In this document: positions 8,338 through 18,391 of the stretch, piece by piece
How positions within the stretch are numbered: position 1 is the first letter of the stretch
Layout: every line of letters begins with the position of its first letter
Assembly (NCBI RefSeq): GCF_030409635.1
Contig: NZ_JAUFQF010000004.1
Span: 2,762,241 to 2,826,240 of the forward strand
Length of the DNA: 64,000 bases
Reading direction: 5' to 3'
Source of the DNA: Vibrio agarivorans
GTDB taxonomy: Bacteria > Pseudomonadota > Gammaproteobacteria > Enterobacterales > Vibrionaceae
The notes under the pieces: model-generated
The model's database searches: none
The model's input: the letters and a program-made list of their open reading frames with translations, nothing else
What the model was told of the DNA's origin: nothing
Program-made: the position numbers and the translations under genes

Positions 8338-10554
8338 ATGAGTCGTTTTCTTTTCATTTCCACACTCACCGTTTCACTGTCACTACAAGCAGGAACAGCT
8401 ATTATTCTTCCTGGCTTACACGAAGAGTCGCAGGATTTAGACGGCAATTCGATGAGTGCTGCTGAAGTGATCGACTGGGAAACAGAAAATAGCGATATTG
8501 TTTTTGGTTCTTTCGCAGAACGTCACTTTAACGAGCAAGTACAAGCTGTTGGTTACATGTACAACCAAAAGTTAGATGTTAATGGTGGGTGGCTTGAAGA
8601 TAGCTTACGAAATGACGCGCTACTCAAAGGGGTCGATTATGAGGACTACTTTTTACACTTTTCAGAAGATACGATTCTCGCAGAGGTGAATAGTACCCAC
8701 GGAGAAAACACCCTCCTTAATCGCAAGCCAACCATTGTGGGTTATACCGTTTCAGAAGATCATGCTGGCTTTCTACTATATCAACAGCCTCCATGGAATG
8801 CTGACGTGTTTGAACATCATCAGCAAGGCGGTGCGCTATTTGTTTACCATACAGAGCAGTTTGACAGAATCACCTTCAAGCTTGCGTCGACCGCTCTTGA
8901 TGGCAGTATCAGCATCGAATACCCGTCAGCAACCGACAGTCAGGGTCGCGTCACTCGATGGTCAACACTGGAGATTAAAAAAGACAAAACCGTCGGGCTT
9001 ACACAAAGTGGTACGGTGACGTGGCAACTACCGCTTGATTGGGTTCGGGCGACGACACACGACGGTAGTGGCAGCAGCTACGGTGGCGGCCAATACTTCG
9101 GCTCAACCTATGTACGCGATGGCGGGCTGTCGTATGTACTGCGAATTCGCTGGCACAACACAAACAGCTCTGATCCTCGCCCTATCCTCAACGAAGTAAA
9201 ACTTAAAAACAGCTTTCCGACCGTTAAACCTGAGCAAGCGCCAGCGGTCACGTCTGATGGAAAAACGATCCAGCGTTGGCGCAAAGTTCGTGGCTTTGAC
9301 AAAAGCGCTGACCTCAACAATGACAATTACCTCTCATGGAATGAATACAAAAACCGCTCAAACAGAAACGCCACCGCACGCTTTCGCTGGGAGTCTCGTG
9401 TAGTCCCCTTTGGTAAGATGTGGAATCAAAATTCATCGTGGGCACTGACTCACCTTGCAAACCCTGACTATTTGCAAGCAATGCATAGTTACTACCAAAG
9501 TGAATGGCAACAGGTAGGGCTAAATGGCGCTTATAATGACGATACCAACAAGCTTCTCGGCAGCAATCAGTTCTATGTATTTTCCGGTGGACACGTTCAA
9601 GAGCTTGATTCGATTGTCGGTAGCTCAGAAGCCGACCAAATATACCAGCAACAGTTCGCAGGCTTTCTGAAATCTTTATCTGAGTTAGCCCCAGACGCCC
9701 TCATCAGTGTGAATGTTGGCACTGCAAACTTACAAGGTAGAAACGGACAAAACCATCTCTCTGACGCTGCGTCTCTTTACTTAAGAGAGCACTACCTCTT
9801 CCCCTCAACCGGATTCAGCGGCTATGCGGGCTTAGCTAAGTTCTGGGATAACTCAGCCTTAGCTGCAAAGGGAAAGCGCGTGATCTTTCAGGCAAGCACA
9901 CGTTATGGTCGGGTCCAATATTTCGGAACCAGTAAAGAGAACTGGCAAGCAGACCAATACTCGTCTCTTGCTGCCTACTACCTTAACCATCACCCACAAC
10001 GAAGCTATTTTAATCAGTGGAATAATGGTTATCAGTATGGCAGTGACAACACCACCGAATCGAACTACTGGAAAGTCGGTGTGGCAAAGAACATCGCCTA
10101 TCAACCGACTCATCTACTCAATATCGATCTTGGCGAGCCTGCCAACTTTGTGCCTCAGGGTTATACACCGATACCAATGATGATGTCGACATCGACACCT
10201 GCACCCGCTGATTACACTATTGTTGGCGATGCGAGTATGCAGAACTTAACCCACCATGACCTGCCAAACGGAGCTATATCGGTCACGCCTACTCACACTT
10301 ATTTCTTATACCAATCTGAGCGTGCTGTCGTTAATGGTGGGCCAGAAGAGATGGTGCTAGCACGTGAATACACCAAGGGCCGAGTACTTTATCGTACCGA
10401 CTTTTTTGGTAAAAATTCTGAATACTATTCAGCGGCACCCATCACTATTCAACTTGACACCGCAATGCGAGTGGTCGATGCCACAGGGGCAATGAGTGAC
10501 TATGTAAATGAAGTCACGCTGCAAGGCTATGAAGGCCTGTTCTTACTGTATTAA
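8338..10554 (+). CDS. Large secreted protein of unknown function with EF-hand-like loop
   Basis: A 738-residue protein with a signal peptide (residues 1-20, cleavage near AGTA). The first 290 residues look all-beta (repeated aromatic strands, a GSGSSYGGG loop), like a jelly-roll or carbohydrate-binding module. A calcium-loop motif with Asp325, Asn327, Asp329 and Glu336 (DLNNDNYLSWNE) follows. Residues about 370-640 alternate hydrophobic strands and helices with acidic residues (GAYNDDTNK, SGGHVQELD), compatible with a TIM-barrel glycoside-hydrolase fold. A beta-rich C-terminus ends the protein. Polysaccharide binding or cleavage is an inference from these patterns; I recognised no named family. 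It is monocistronic and shares the terminator at 10641 with rluB. Confidence 0.7.
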   Translation: MSRFLFISTLTVSLSLQAGTAIILPGLHEESQDLDGNSMSAAEVIDWETENSDIVFGSFAERHFNEQVQAVGYMYNQKLDVNGGWLEDSLRNDALLKGVDYEDYFLHFSEDTILAEVNSTHGENTLLNRKPTIVGYTVSEDHAGFLLYQQPPWNADVFEHHQQGGALFVYHTEQFDRITFKLASTALDGSISIEYPSATDSQGRVTRWSTLEIKKDKTVGLTQSGTVTWQLPLDWVRATTHDGSGSSYGGGQYFGSTYVRDGGLSYVLRIRWHNTNSSDPRPILNEVKLKNSFPTVKPEQAPAVTSDGKTIQRWRKVRGFDKSADLNNDNYLSWNEYKNRSNRNATARFRWESRVVPFGKMWNQNSSWALTHLANPDYLQAMHSYYQSEWQQVGLNGAYNDDTNKLLGSNQFYVFSGGHVQELDSIVGSSEADQIYQQQFAGFLKSLSELAPDALISVNVGTANLQGRNGQNHLSDAASLYLREHYLFPSTGFSGYAGLAKFWDNSALAAKGKRVIFQASTRYGRVQYFGTSKENWQADQYSSLAAYYLNHHPQRSYFNQWNNGYQYGSDNTTESNYWKVGVAKNIAYQPTHLLNIDLGEPANFVPQGYTPIPMMMSTSTPAPADYTIVGDASMQNLTHHDLPNGAISVTPTHTYFLYQSERAVVNGGPEEMVLAREYTKGRVLYRTDFFGKNSEYYSAAPITIQLDTAMRVVDATGAMSDYVNEVTLQGYEGLFLLY

Positions 10555-10640
10555 AAAGACTAACTCAGTAGTGGTAAGCCGAGATCTCCCTAAGTCACGC
10601 AAGTTGGACTTTATTGATGCAAGCAGGAAATTCAGGCATA

Positions 10641-10670
10641 AAAAAACTCGCGACATGCGCGAGTTTTAAA
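10641..10670. terminator. Bidirectional terminator
   Basis: A perfect 10-bp stem (10643-10652 with 10658-10667) with a 5-nt loop, flanked by A on the left and T on the right. It serves the secreted-protein gene from the left and rluB from the right. Confidence 0.85.
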
Positions 10671-10690
10671 ATCATGGGTATTACTGCGTG

Positions 10691-11680
10691 TTAGCCGCGA
10701 CGGTTATTACGACCTGAACGACCAGTAGAGCGACCTTGCTCAGAGCGATTTTGACCCTGACCTCCACCTGTTGCAGTGCGAGTGCTAGGCTTACGACGAC
10801 CGTTGCTACGACCACGACCAGCAGGCGTGCTTACGCGCTCTTCGTGACGTTTTACTGCACGACGAATCTTCTGGCTCTTCGCGCGCTCACGCTTACGTGA
10901 TGTATTATCTTTGTTCAGATCAAGCATGGTTTCTTTCTCTGCACGCAGTTCTACCATATCACGTAGGTAGTTTACTTCTTTCAGAGACAGTTCCATCCAT
11001 CCGCCACGAGGCAATTTCTTATCTAGGAAGATATCACCGTAACGAACACGCTTCAGACGTGACACGGTACAGTCTTGAGATTCCCATAGGCGACGAACTT
11101 CACGGTTACGACCTTCGTTAATCACAACGTAGAAGGTATGGTTCATGCCTTCACCACCGGTGTACACCACGTCTTCAAAGCGCGCCAAGCCATCTTCAAG
11201 CTCAACACCTCGTACAAGGTTTTTCACCTTATGTTCATCAACTTCGCCGAATACGCGAACAAGGTACTCACGCTCAACTTGACGACTTGGGTGCATCAGA
11301 CGGTTTGCAAGCTCACCATCAGTAGTAAACAACAACAGACCTGACGTGTTTGCATCAAGACGACCAACAGAAATCCAGCGAGAACCGCGGATCTTAGGCA
11401 GACGGTCAAATACTGTGCGACGACCTTCTGGATCGTGACGAGTACAAAGCTCACCTTCTGGTTTGTAGTAAGCAAGAACGCGACAAACGACTTCTTCTTG
11501 AACTTTAGCGGATACGATATGTCCATCAATACGGATAACGGCGCTCTCGTCTTCAAGACGCTCGCCCAATTTAGCGACAATACCATTTACGCTAACTCGA
11601 CCAGATTTAATCAGCGCTTCCAGTTCACGACGAGAACCGTGGCCTGCACGAGCTAAAATCTTCTGTAACTTTTCGTTCAT
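10691..11680 (-). CDS. rluB: 23S rRNA pseudouridine synthase RluB
   Basis: A 329-residue RsuA/RluB-family enzyme that makes pseudouridine 2605 in 23S rRNA. An N-terminal S4 RNA-binding domain ([20 protein letters not shown]) is followed by the catalytic motif [12 protein letters not shown] near residue 104, whose Asp is the nucleophile. The last 80 residues are a basic, Gly/Arg-rich tail, usual for RluB and probably RNA-contacting. The gene lies downstream of yciO and rnm, the same neighbourhood as in E. coli next to trp. Confidence 0.92.
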   Translation of the reverse strand: MNEKLQKILARAGHGSRRELEALIKSGRVSVNGIVAKLGERLEDESAVIRIDGHIVSAKVQEEVVCRVLAYYKPEGELCTRHDPEGRRTVFDRLPKIRGSRWISVGRLDANTSGLLLFTTDGELANRLMHPSRQVEREYLVRVFGEVDEHKVKNLVRGVELEDGLARFEDVVYTGGEGMNHTFYVVINEGRNREVRRLWESQDCTVSRLKRVRYGDIFLDKKLPRGGWMELSLKEVNYLRDMVELRAEKETMLDLNKDNTSRKRERAKSQKIRRAVKRHEERVSTPAGRGRSNGRRKPSTRTATGGGQGQNRSEQGRSTGRSGRNNRRG

Positions 11681-11840
11681 TTATCTACCTAAGTATGTCG
11701 TCTTCACAGACGTCAGTGGGATGGGTGCTATTAAGTATAACCACGCACACAAAATGCGGTGGCGAAGTATCGCAAATATAGACAAAAAAATCATCTTTTT
11801 TCGTCTATGTTCGTAAAGCTAAATTGAGTCCCGCAGCACG

Positions 11841-12461
11841 CTACTCGAATGGCGCTGGATCACCTGTTCCAACACGAGCAACAACGGGGTCTTCATCACT
11901 AAAATCGATTACCGTTGTTGGCTGCTCTCCTAGGTAACCACCGTTAAGAATGACATCCACCGCGTGCTCTAACTTATCACGAATATCTTCTGGGTCAGAC
12001 TCAGTGACATCACTACCCGGCAGAATCAATGACGTTGACATCAATGGCTCACCCATGGCTTCGAGTAGATCCAACGCTATTTGATTGTCAGGAACACGAA
12101 TACCAATCGTCTTACGTTTCGCATTCATTAGACGACGTGGCACTTCTTTCGTCCCTTTGAAAATAAAGGTGTAAGGCCCTGGTGTATTGTTTTTCAGTAA
12201 ACGAAAGGCCGTATTGTCAACGCGTGCATAAAGTGAGATTTCCGATAAATCACGGCACAACAGCGTAAAGTTATGCTTATCGTCAATACGACGAATTTGA
12301 CAAATACGCTCTAGCGCTTGCTTGTTTTCAAGTTGACAACCTAGTGCATAACCCGAATCCGTTGGATAAACCACAACGCCCCCATTGCGGATAATCGCAA
12401 CCGCTTGGTTAATCAAGCGCGTTTGAGGGTTCTCTGGATGAACATAAAAAAACTGGCTCAT
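11841..12461 (-). CDS. yciO: YciO, Sua5/YrdC-like protein
   Basis: A 206-residue protein of the Sua5/YciO/YrdC family, the same length as E. coli YciO. The core motif [15 protein letters not shown] near residues 30-44 and the [11 protein letters not shown] stretch form the nucleotide/carbamoyl cleft. YrdC makes threonylcarbamoyl-AMP for tRNA t6A; YciO is a paralogue with weak or uncertain activity. Its start overlaps the rnm stop by 4 bases, so the two are translationally coupled. Confidence 0.9.
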   Translation of the reverse strand: MSQFFYVHPENPQTRLINQAVAIIRNGGVVVYPTDSGYALGCQLENKQALERICQIRRIDDKHNFTLLCRDLSEISLYARVDNTAFRLLKNNTPGPYTFIFKGTKEVPRRLMNAKRKTIGIRVPDNQIALDLLEAMGEPLMSTSLILPGSDVTESDPEDIRDKLEHAVDVILNGGYLGEQPTTVIDFSDEDPVVARVGTGDPAPFE

Positions 12462-13333
12462 AACTGTTCCTCGTTGTTATTTGTTTTTTCTTCCATTGGT
12501 AAAAACTGCCAATCTTTCCAAACCGGCTCAACACCGGATGGAAGCCATAAGTTTCTACCCAACTCCATCCATGGAGAGGGATAATGGAAATCACTGCCTT
12601 GAGAGGCTAATAGTTTGTATTGTATAGCATAATCAGCCAAGTTGCGTCTTTCTTGTTGTGCTTGCTGTGGTTGGGCAACTTCCATTGCATCACCACCCAC
12701 TTCAACAAACGCACTGATAAGACGTTTTATCCATTTTGCCGTGAGCTGGTATCTGCCAGGATGCGCTAATACTGCTTGCCCACCCGCTTGATGAATGGCA
12801 TCAATCGCTTCCTTCATCGAGCACCATGCTGGCGGAACATAGCCTGGGTTGTTACGAGTCAAAAACTTCTTAAACACCTGCTGCATGTTTTTAGCAAACC
12901 CCTGCTCAACCAACCATTTAGCAAAGTGGGCTCTAGTAATTGGCGCATCACCGGCAATGGCTTGAACTTCCTCTAACACGCCCTCGCGAGTCGCTTTTTC
13001 AAGTCGGTGAGCAATCAACTCAGCGCGACCAACTCGATGCTGTTTCTGCTGTTCAATCAGTGCGATAAGCTCAGGCGAGCTTGGGTCGATATTCAAACCA
13101 ACGATATGAATATCTTTGTTCTGCCATACCGTTGAAATTTCAATGCCATTGATCAATTGGATAGGCAGTGCATTGTCATCGATATAGCGCTGTGCTTCTT
13201 CTAATGCATCGGTTGTATCATGATCAGTAATCGCCAAGGCTTCGACATGAAAATTTAACGCTCGGTCGATAAGCTCTACGGGCGTTAACCGACCATCGGA
13301 TGCAGTAGTGTGACTGTGTAGATCTATTCGCAT
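12458..13333 (-). CDS. rnm: RNase AM (PHP-domain 5'-3' exonuclease, YciV/TrpH)
   Basis: A 291-residue PHP-superfamily phosphoesterase. Metal ligands are visible in [11 protein letters not shown] (residues 4-14), ITDHDTTDA (near 36-44), LAHPGR (near 188) and GSDFHYP (near 248). RNase AM trims 5' ends of 23S, 16S and 5S rRNA and also cleaves pAp-type substrates; the activity is known from E. coli YciV. The gene is divergent from the trp operon, with its start only about 20 bases from the trp promoter, as in enterobacteria. It overlaps yciO by 4 bases. Confidence 0.9.
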   Translation of the reverse strand: MRIDLHSHTTASDGRLTPVELIDRALNFHVEALAITDHDTTDALEEAQRYIDDNALPIQLINGIEISTVWQNKDIHIVGLNIDPSSPELIALIEQQKQHRVGRAELIAHRLEKATREGVLEEVQAIAGDAPITRAHFAKWLVEQGFAKNMQQVFKKFLTRNNPGYVPPAWCSMKEAIDAIHQAGGQAVLAHPGRYQLTAKWIKRLISAFVEVGGDAMEVAQPQQAQQERRNLADYAIQYKLLASQGSDFHYPSPWMELGRNLWLPSGVEPVWKDWQFLPMEEKTNNNEEQL

Positions 13334-13351
13334 AATTATATAAAAAAGTAA

Positions 13352-13383
13352 TTGACTTTTTGCTCTTGCACTAGTTAACTAGT
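13352..13383 (+). promoter_or_regulatory. trp promoter and TrpR operator
   Basis: A -35 box TTGACT (13352-13357) and a -10 box TTAACT (13375-13380) are separated by 17 bases. The -10 box sits inside a perfect 14-bp palindrome, ACTAGTTAACTAGT (13370-13383), which is the core of the E. coli trp operator. TrpR-tryptophan bound here would block transcription of the operon. Confidence 0.88.
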
Positions 13384-13418
13384 ACGCAATTACAGAGTCA
13401 CATTGTTAGGGGCTACTC

Positions 13419-13544
13419 ATGTTACAAGAAATTAACCAAAAGCAAAGCAAGAAAATGATTGCATCCGCTAGTCAAGTGGCATGTGTAGCTTGCTCTTGGT
13501 GGCGTTCTTGGACTCTTTCGAGTGGGCTCGACCGTGCGATTTAA
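13419..13544 (+). CDS. trpL: trp leader peptide
   Basis: A 41-residue reading frame preceded by a GGGG ribosome site. Residues 27-31 read WWRSW, three tryptophans within five codons, so ribosome stalling here senses charged tRNA-Trp. The following RNA can fold into the attenuator hairpin at 13564. The peptide is longer than the 14-residue E. coli leader, as in other vibrios. Confidence 0.9.
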   Translation: MLQEINQKQSKKMIASASQVACVACSWWRSWTLSSGLDRAI

Positions 13545-13563
13545 ATAAAGAATCCTCATGTCT

Positions 13564-13593
13564 AAGCCCGCTAATTCTAGCGGGCTTTTTGTT
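13564..13593 (+). terminator. trp attenuator
   Basis: A 10-bp stem (13564-13573 with 13578-13587) with a 4-nt loop and a T-rich tail begins 19 bases after the leader stop. It should form when tryptophan is plentiful and stop transcription before trpE. Confidence 0.88.
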
Positions 13594-13721
13594 TTGTTGT
13601 ATAACTCACATTTAAATGCTTAAACATTCATCAAATCAGCAAAAATCCCGATTGGGTCGATGATGGCTTTATGCGAGTATGTACGACAGGAAGATAAGAT
13701 ACCGAATTACAAGGAGGTCTT

Positions 13722-15299
13722 GTGAACAAGACCATTGAAATTAAAAAGCTTGGTGAACTCGAAGTACTCAATACTTCTGTTCCTTATTTCCAAGATCCTA
13801 CGCGTCTGTTTCACACTCTGTGCGAGAAAAAAACAGATAGCCTATTGCTTGAATCTGCCGAGATCGATTCAAAACAAGATTTAAAAAGCCTGCTGATTGT
13901 TGATTCGGCAGTGCGTATCGTGTGCTTCGGCCATGATGTAACCATGACCGCGCTTACTAACAATGGTCGTCACCTACTTGCGCATTTGAACGCGAATATT
14001 CGTGATGATATCGCAAGTGAGTTCAACGGTGATGAACTGACTCTAACGTTTGCCACCCCTTGTGACACACTGGACGAAGACTCTCGATTGCGTGAAGCCT
14101 CTTCTTTTGATGCATTACGTTTAGTGCAGCATAGCTTCAATATCGACCAACACGATAAACACGCAGTTTTCTTAGGTGGCCTATTCGCCTACGACTTGGT
14201 TGCAAACTTTGAGCCTCTTGGTGAGGCAAGCGCAACCAATCAATGTCCAGATTATGTGTTCTATGTTGCAGAGACGCTTTTGGTGGTTGATCACCAAACG
14301 GAGTCTTGCCACCTGCAAGCCAGCTTGTTTGCCAATACTGAAACAAAATCAGAGCTTGAACAGCGCATCAAAGAAATTGCAGAGCTGTGTGCCGATCCAA
14401 AAGTCTTGCCTGCAGCGACGCACGTTGAAAACATGACCACTGATGTCAGCGTCTCTGATGAAGACTTCTGCCAAACAGTTCGTGACTTAAAAGAGTACGT
14501 GGTGAGAGGCGATATTTTCCAGATTGTCCCATCACGCCGTTTCACCTTACCATGCCCTTCTCCACTTGCGGCTTATAAGCAGTTGAAACAGAGTAACCCA
14601 AGCCCTTACATGTTCTACATGCAAGATGAGCTTTTCACTCTATTTGGTGCGTCACCAGAAAGTGCTCTGAAGTATGAGACAGATACCAACCAAGTTGAGA
14701 TCTACCCAATTGCAGGTACACGCCGCCGCGGTAAACGTCCAAATGGCGACATTGACTTCGATTTAGACAGCCGTATCGAACTCGAACTGCGCACTGATAT
14801 GAAAGAGAATGCCGAGCACATGATGCTGGTTGATCTCGCTCGTAACGATGTGGCGCGTATCTCTCAAGCAGGCACTAGACATGTGGCAGATCTGCTTAAA
14901 GTCGATCGGTACAGCCATGTGATGCACCTTGTCTCTCGTGTTGTGGGTCAACTTCGCCAAGATCTCGATGCGCTGCATGCTTACCAAGCTTGTATGAACA
15001 TGGGTACGCTCAGCGGCGCACCAAAGATTCGTGCTATGCAGCTCATTCGTGACGTAGAAAAAACACGTCGTGGCAGCTACGGCGGTGCGGTTGGTTATCT
15101 AACGGGTGAAGGTACGCTCGACACCTGTATCGTTATTCGTTCAGCTTACGTTGAAAACGGCATTGCTCAGGTGCAAGCCGGCGCGGGTGTGGTATTCGAT
15201 TCCGACCCTCAATCAGAGGCAGATGAAACACGCGGCAAAGCTCAAGCTGTTATTTCAGCGATCCAAACCGCACACCAACCTGCAGCAAGCGAGGAGTAA
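13722..15299 (+). CDS. trpE: Anthranilate synthase component I
   Basis: A 525-residue chorismate-binding enzyme that, with TrpG, makes anthranilate from chorismate and glutamine. Family motifs are clear: FQIVPSRRF, SPSPYMFYMQ, GASPE, the IAGTRRRGKRPNGD loop and the GTLSGAPKIRAM segment. The N-terminal region carries LLLESAEI, part of the tryptophan feedback site. The start is GTG, set by the strong ribosome site AAGGAGGT at 13711-13718. It is the first structural gene of the operon; trpG follows after 5 bases. Regulation is by TrpR and attenuation. Confidence 0.97.
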   Translation: MNKTIEIKKLGELEVLNTSVPYFQDPTRLFHTLCEKKTDSLLLESAEIDSKQDLKSLLIVDSAVRIVCFGHDVTMTALTNNGRHLLAHLNANIRDDIASEFNGDELTLTFATPCDTLDEDSRLREASSFDALRLVQHSFNIDQHDKHAVFLGGLFAYDLVANFEPLGEASATNQCPDYVFYVAETLLVVDHQTESCHLQASLFANTETKSELEQRIKEIAELCADPKVLPAATHVENMTTDVSVSDEDFCQTVRDLKEYVVRGDIFQIVPSRRFTLPCPSPLAAYKQLKQSNPSPYMFYMQDELFTLFGASPESALKYETDTNQVEIYPIAGTRRRGKRPNGDIDFDLDSRIELELRTDMKENAEHMMLVDLARNDVARISQAGTRHVADLLKVDRYSHVMHLVSRVVGQLRQDLDALHAYQACMNMGTLSGAPKIRAMQLIRDVEKTRRGSYGGAVGYLTGEGTLDTCIVIRSAYVENGIAQVQAGAGVVFDSDPQSEADETRGKAQAVISAIQTAHQPAASEE

Positions 15300-15304
15300 C
15301 TCAA

Positions 15305-15886
15305 ATGGCGAATATTGTCTTTATCGATAACTTTGATTCCTTTACTTACAACCTTGTTGATCAATTCCGCTCGCTCGGTCATGACGTGACCATTTACCGT
15401 AATAGTATCGCGGCAGATGCGATTGAAAATGCGGTCGCGCAGCTTGAAAATCCGGTTATCTTATTGTCTCCTGGGCCAGGCGCACCTTCAGAAGCAGGCG
15501 TCATGCCTGAAGTGATTCAACGTTTTAAAGGTAAAGTACCCATGATTGGTATTTGCCTTGGGCATCAAGCCATTGTTGAGGCTTACGGCGGCACTGTTGC
15601 TGGCGCAGGGGAGATCATTCACGGTAAAGTGTCTATGATGGAACATGACGAGCACGCCACCTATGCGGGGCTGCCTTCGCCGTTAGCGATTGCACGTTAT
15701 CACTCGCTTGTGGCAACGTCTGTACCGAAGACTCTGACTGTCACCGCAGAAGTCGATGGATTGGTGATGTCGGTTGTTCAAGAACAAGACAAAGTTTGTG
15801 GGTTCCAATTTCATCCAGAATCCATCATGACCACGCAAGGTGCGACCTTGTTAGCGAATGCCATCGAATGGGCATTAGAGAAATAA
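15305..15886 (+). CDS. trpG: Anthranilate synthase component II (glutamine amidotransferase)
   Basis: A 193-residue class I glutamine amidotransferase that supplies ammonia to TrpE. The oxyanion motif SPGPGAPSEAG, nucleophile Cys in GICLGHQ (near residue 84) and His/Glu in FQFHPESI complete the triad. It is separate from trpD, unlike the fused trpGD of E. coli. GAGGAG precedes the ATG. Confidence 0.96.
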   Translation: MANIVFIDNFDSFTYNLVDQFRSLGHDVTIYRNSIAADAIENAVAQLENPVILLSPGPGAPSEAGVMPEVIQRFKGKVPMIGICLGHQAIVEAYGGTVAGAGEIIHGKVSMMEHDEHATYAGLPSPLAIARYHSLVATSVPKTLTVTAEVDGLVMSVVQEQDKVCGFQFHPESIMTTQGATLLANAIEWALEK

Positions 15887-15911
15887 CCGCGTAAGGATAT
15901 AAGGAATTAAA

Positions 15912-16922
15912 ATGGAAACTCTCTTTAACAAGCTTTATGAGCAACAATCTCTTACGCAGGAAGAAAGCCAAACGCTATTCGGTGCAATCATTCGCGGTGA
16001 GCTTAACGATATTCAGCTAGCGTCAGCCCTGACTGCGTTGAAGATCAAGGGTGAAACACCGCGTGAAATTGCAGGTGCAGCCAAAGCCTTGCTGGCTAAC
16101 GCGGTTGAATTCCCAGATATCGACTATGACTTTGCCGACATCGTAGGTACGGGTGGTGATGGCTATAACACCATTAACATCTCTACCACGGCGGCATTTG
16201 TTGCTGCCGCCTGTGGCTTGAAAGTGGCGAAGCACGGTAACCGAAGCGTCTCAAGCAAGTCAGGTTCATCTGACCTTCTTGACTCTTTCGGTATAGACCT
16301 TGCGATGAGCCCAGAGAACACGAAACAAGCGGTCGACTCGCTTGGCGTCGCCTTCTTGTTTGCACCGCAGTATCACGGCGGTATCAAACACGCGATGCCG
16401 GTTCGCACAACCTTGAAAACACGCACCATCTTCAATATTTTGGGACCGTTGATTAACCCTGCTCGCCCGAATATCGAGCTGATGGGAGTTTACAGTGAAG
16501 AGCTCGTACGCCCTATCGCTGAAACGATGTTAAACATGAACATGAAGCGTGCGGCGGTGGTTCACGGTAGCGGTTTAGATGAGGTTGCTATTCACGGCAA
16601 AACGACAGTGGCTGAAATTAAAGACGGTCAAATCGTGGAATATACGCTGACCCCTGAAGATTTCGGGCTTAATGAGCACCCTCTTGAAGCAATCAAAGGC
16701 GGTGACCCAGCAGAAAACCGTGAAATCATTACCAACATTCTCACGGGCAAAGGCACCGACGCTCAAGTGGGCGCTGTCGCGGTCAACGTTGCTTTGCTGA
16801 TGCGCCTGTTCGGTCACGAAGACCTAAAAGCGAACACACAGCAAGCCATTGATGCTATGAACTCCGGTAAGGCTTATGACTTAGTTCAACGCCTTGCTGC
16901 ACAAGATTTTGGAAACGCCTAA
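15912..16922 (+). CDS. trpD: Anthranilate phosphoribosyltransferase
   Basis: A 336-residue enzyme that joins anthranilate to PRPP. The glycine-rich PRPP loop DIVGTGGDGYNTINIST near residues 77-93, KHGNRSVSSKSGSSD and the NILGPLINPARP segment are all conserved. It has a good ribosome site (AAGGA). One base separates its stop from trpCF. Confidence 0.96.
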   Translation: METLFNKLYEQQSLTQEESQTLFGAIIRGELNDIQLASALTALKIKGETPREIAGAAKALLANAVEFPDIDYDFADIVGTGGDGYNTINISTTAAFVAAACGLKVAKHGNRSVSSKSGSSDLLDSFGIDLAMSPENTKQAVDSLGVAFLFAPQYHGGIKHAMPVRTTLKTRTIFNILGPLINPARPNIELMGVYSEELVRPIAETMLNMNMKRAAVVHGSGLDEVAIHGKTTVAEIKDGQIVEYTLTPEDFGLNEHPLEAIKGGDPAENREIITNILTGKGTDAQVGAVAVNVALLMRLFGHEDLKANTQQAIDAMNSGKAYDLVQRLAAQDFGNA

Positions 16923-16923
16923 C

Positions 16924-18351
16924 ATGACCAATACGACAGAAAAGCTCTCTGCACACGTTTCTGTTAAAGAAGCGGAAATGGCAGAAGTGCTAGCAAAAAT
17001 CGTCAAAGATAAATACCAATGGGTTGCTGATCGCAAAGTCACGCAGCCTCTAGACTCTTTTCAGTCATCGCTAACGCCATCTGATCGCAGCTTCTATCAA
17101 GCGCTCACTAGCGATAAGTCTGCGTTCATTATGGAATGCAAAAAAGCCTCTCCTTCAAAAGGCTTGATCCGCGATGATTTTGACCTCGATTACATTGCTT
17201 CGGTTTATAACAACCACGCCAATGCCATCTCGGTTTTGACTGATGAGAAGTACTTTCAAGGTAATTTTGAGTTTCTTCCGCAAGTAAGACAACAAGCCAA
17301 ACAGCCTATTTTATGTAAAGACTTTATGGTCGACACGTACCAGGTTTATCTCGCCCGTCACTATAGTGCCGACGCGATCCTGCTTATGCTTTCGGTTCTT
17401 AACGATAAAGAGTATCTATCTCTCGCGACTGTCGCTCATGAGCTTAACATGGGCGTATTAACCGAAGTCAGTAATGAAGAAGAGCTGCATCGAGCAGTAA
17501 AACTCGGCGCGAAAGTGATTGGCATCAACAACCGTAACTTACGTGACCTATCGACAGACCTTAATCGCACTAAAGAACTTGCGCCACTGATCCGTGAACT
17601 TGCGCCAGAAGCGATTGTGATTTCTGAATCGGGGATCTACACACATCAGCAAGTACGCGACCTTGCAGCACATGCCGATGGCTTCCTAATCGGTAGCTCA
17701 CTGATGGCGGAAGACAACCTTGAGCTTGCAGTGCGCAAAGTCACATTAGGTGAAAACAAAGTCTGCGGCCTTACCCACCCTGACGATGCCGCAAAAGCTT
17801 ACCAAGCTGGTGCTGTGTTTGGTGGTCTAATTTTTGTTGAGCATTCAAAGCGCGCAGTTGATATTGAATCAGCTCGTCTTACGATGAGTGGCGCACCACT
17901 CAAGTATGTGGGTGTGTTCCAAAACCATGTTGCAACTGAGGTTACCGAGAAGGTTGAAGCTCTTGGACTGGCAGCAGTTCAACTTCATGGTGATGAAGAT
18001 CAAGACTTCATCAAAGATCTGCGCGTTCAACTTAAAGACCACGTAGAGATCTGGAAAGCCTACGGTGTTACCGATGCTGCCCCTACCTTGATTAATAAGT
18101 TCGTCGACCGCCATCTTTTTGATGCACAAGTCGGAACGCAAAGTGGTGGTACAGGTCAAACCTTCGATTGGTCTTTGATCGCACAACCTTGTGATGTCAT
18201 GCTGGCTGGTGGGCTGAACCCCGACAACGCCAAGCAAGCCGCTCAATTAGGCTGTTTGGGGTTAGATTTAAACTCAGGTGTTGAAAGCGCACCGGGTAAA
18301 AAAGATTTAGACAAGTTGCTTCAAGCGTTCGCGGCTATTCGCGATTACTAA
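16924..18351 (+). CDS. trpCF: Bifunctional indole-3-glycerol-phosphate synthase / phosphoribosylanthranilate isomerase
   Basis: A 475-residue fusion. The TrpC half (about residues 1-265) has [21 protein letters not shown] and [12 protein letters not shown]. The TrpF half (about 266-475) starts at [10 protein letters not shown] and has [10 protein letters not shown] and LAGGLNPDN. The two barrels do consecutive steps in reverse order along the chain. The start at 16924 follows trpD by one base; an earlier in-frame ATG at 16894 lies within trpD. The fusion is standard in gammaproteobacteria. Confidence 0.95.
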   Translation: MTNTTEKLSAHVSVKEAEMAEVLAKIVKDKYQWVADRKVTQPLDSFQSSLTPSDRSFYQALTSDKSAFIMECKKASPSKGLIRDDFDLDYIASVYNNHANAISVLTDEKYFQGNFEFLPQVRQQAKQPILCKDFMVDTYQVYLARHYSADAILLMLSVLNDKEYLSLATVAHELNMGVLTEVSNEEELHRAVKLGAKVIGINNRNLRDLSTDLNRTKELAPLIRELAPEAIVISESGIYTHQQVRDLAAHADGFLIGSSLMAEDNLELAVRKVTLGENKVCGLTHPDDAAKAYQAGAVFGGLIFVEHSKRAVDIESARLTMSGAPLKYVGVFQNHVATEVTEKVEALGLAAVQLHGDEDQDFIKDLRVQLKDHVEIWKAYGVTDAAPTLINKFVDRHLFDAQVGTQSGGTGQTFDWSLIAQPCDVMLAGGLNPDNAKQAAQLGCLGLDLNSGVESAPGKKDLDKLLQAFAAIRDY

Positions 18352-18391
18352 TGCAACCGTCATAGAAATTAAAGTATTAAGGAATTTAAAC

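Noticed and set aside
8190..8447. Minus-strand 85-codon frame over the secreted protein start
   Set aside because: Overlaps the signal peptide of the real gene and has no ribosome site.
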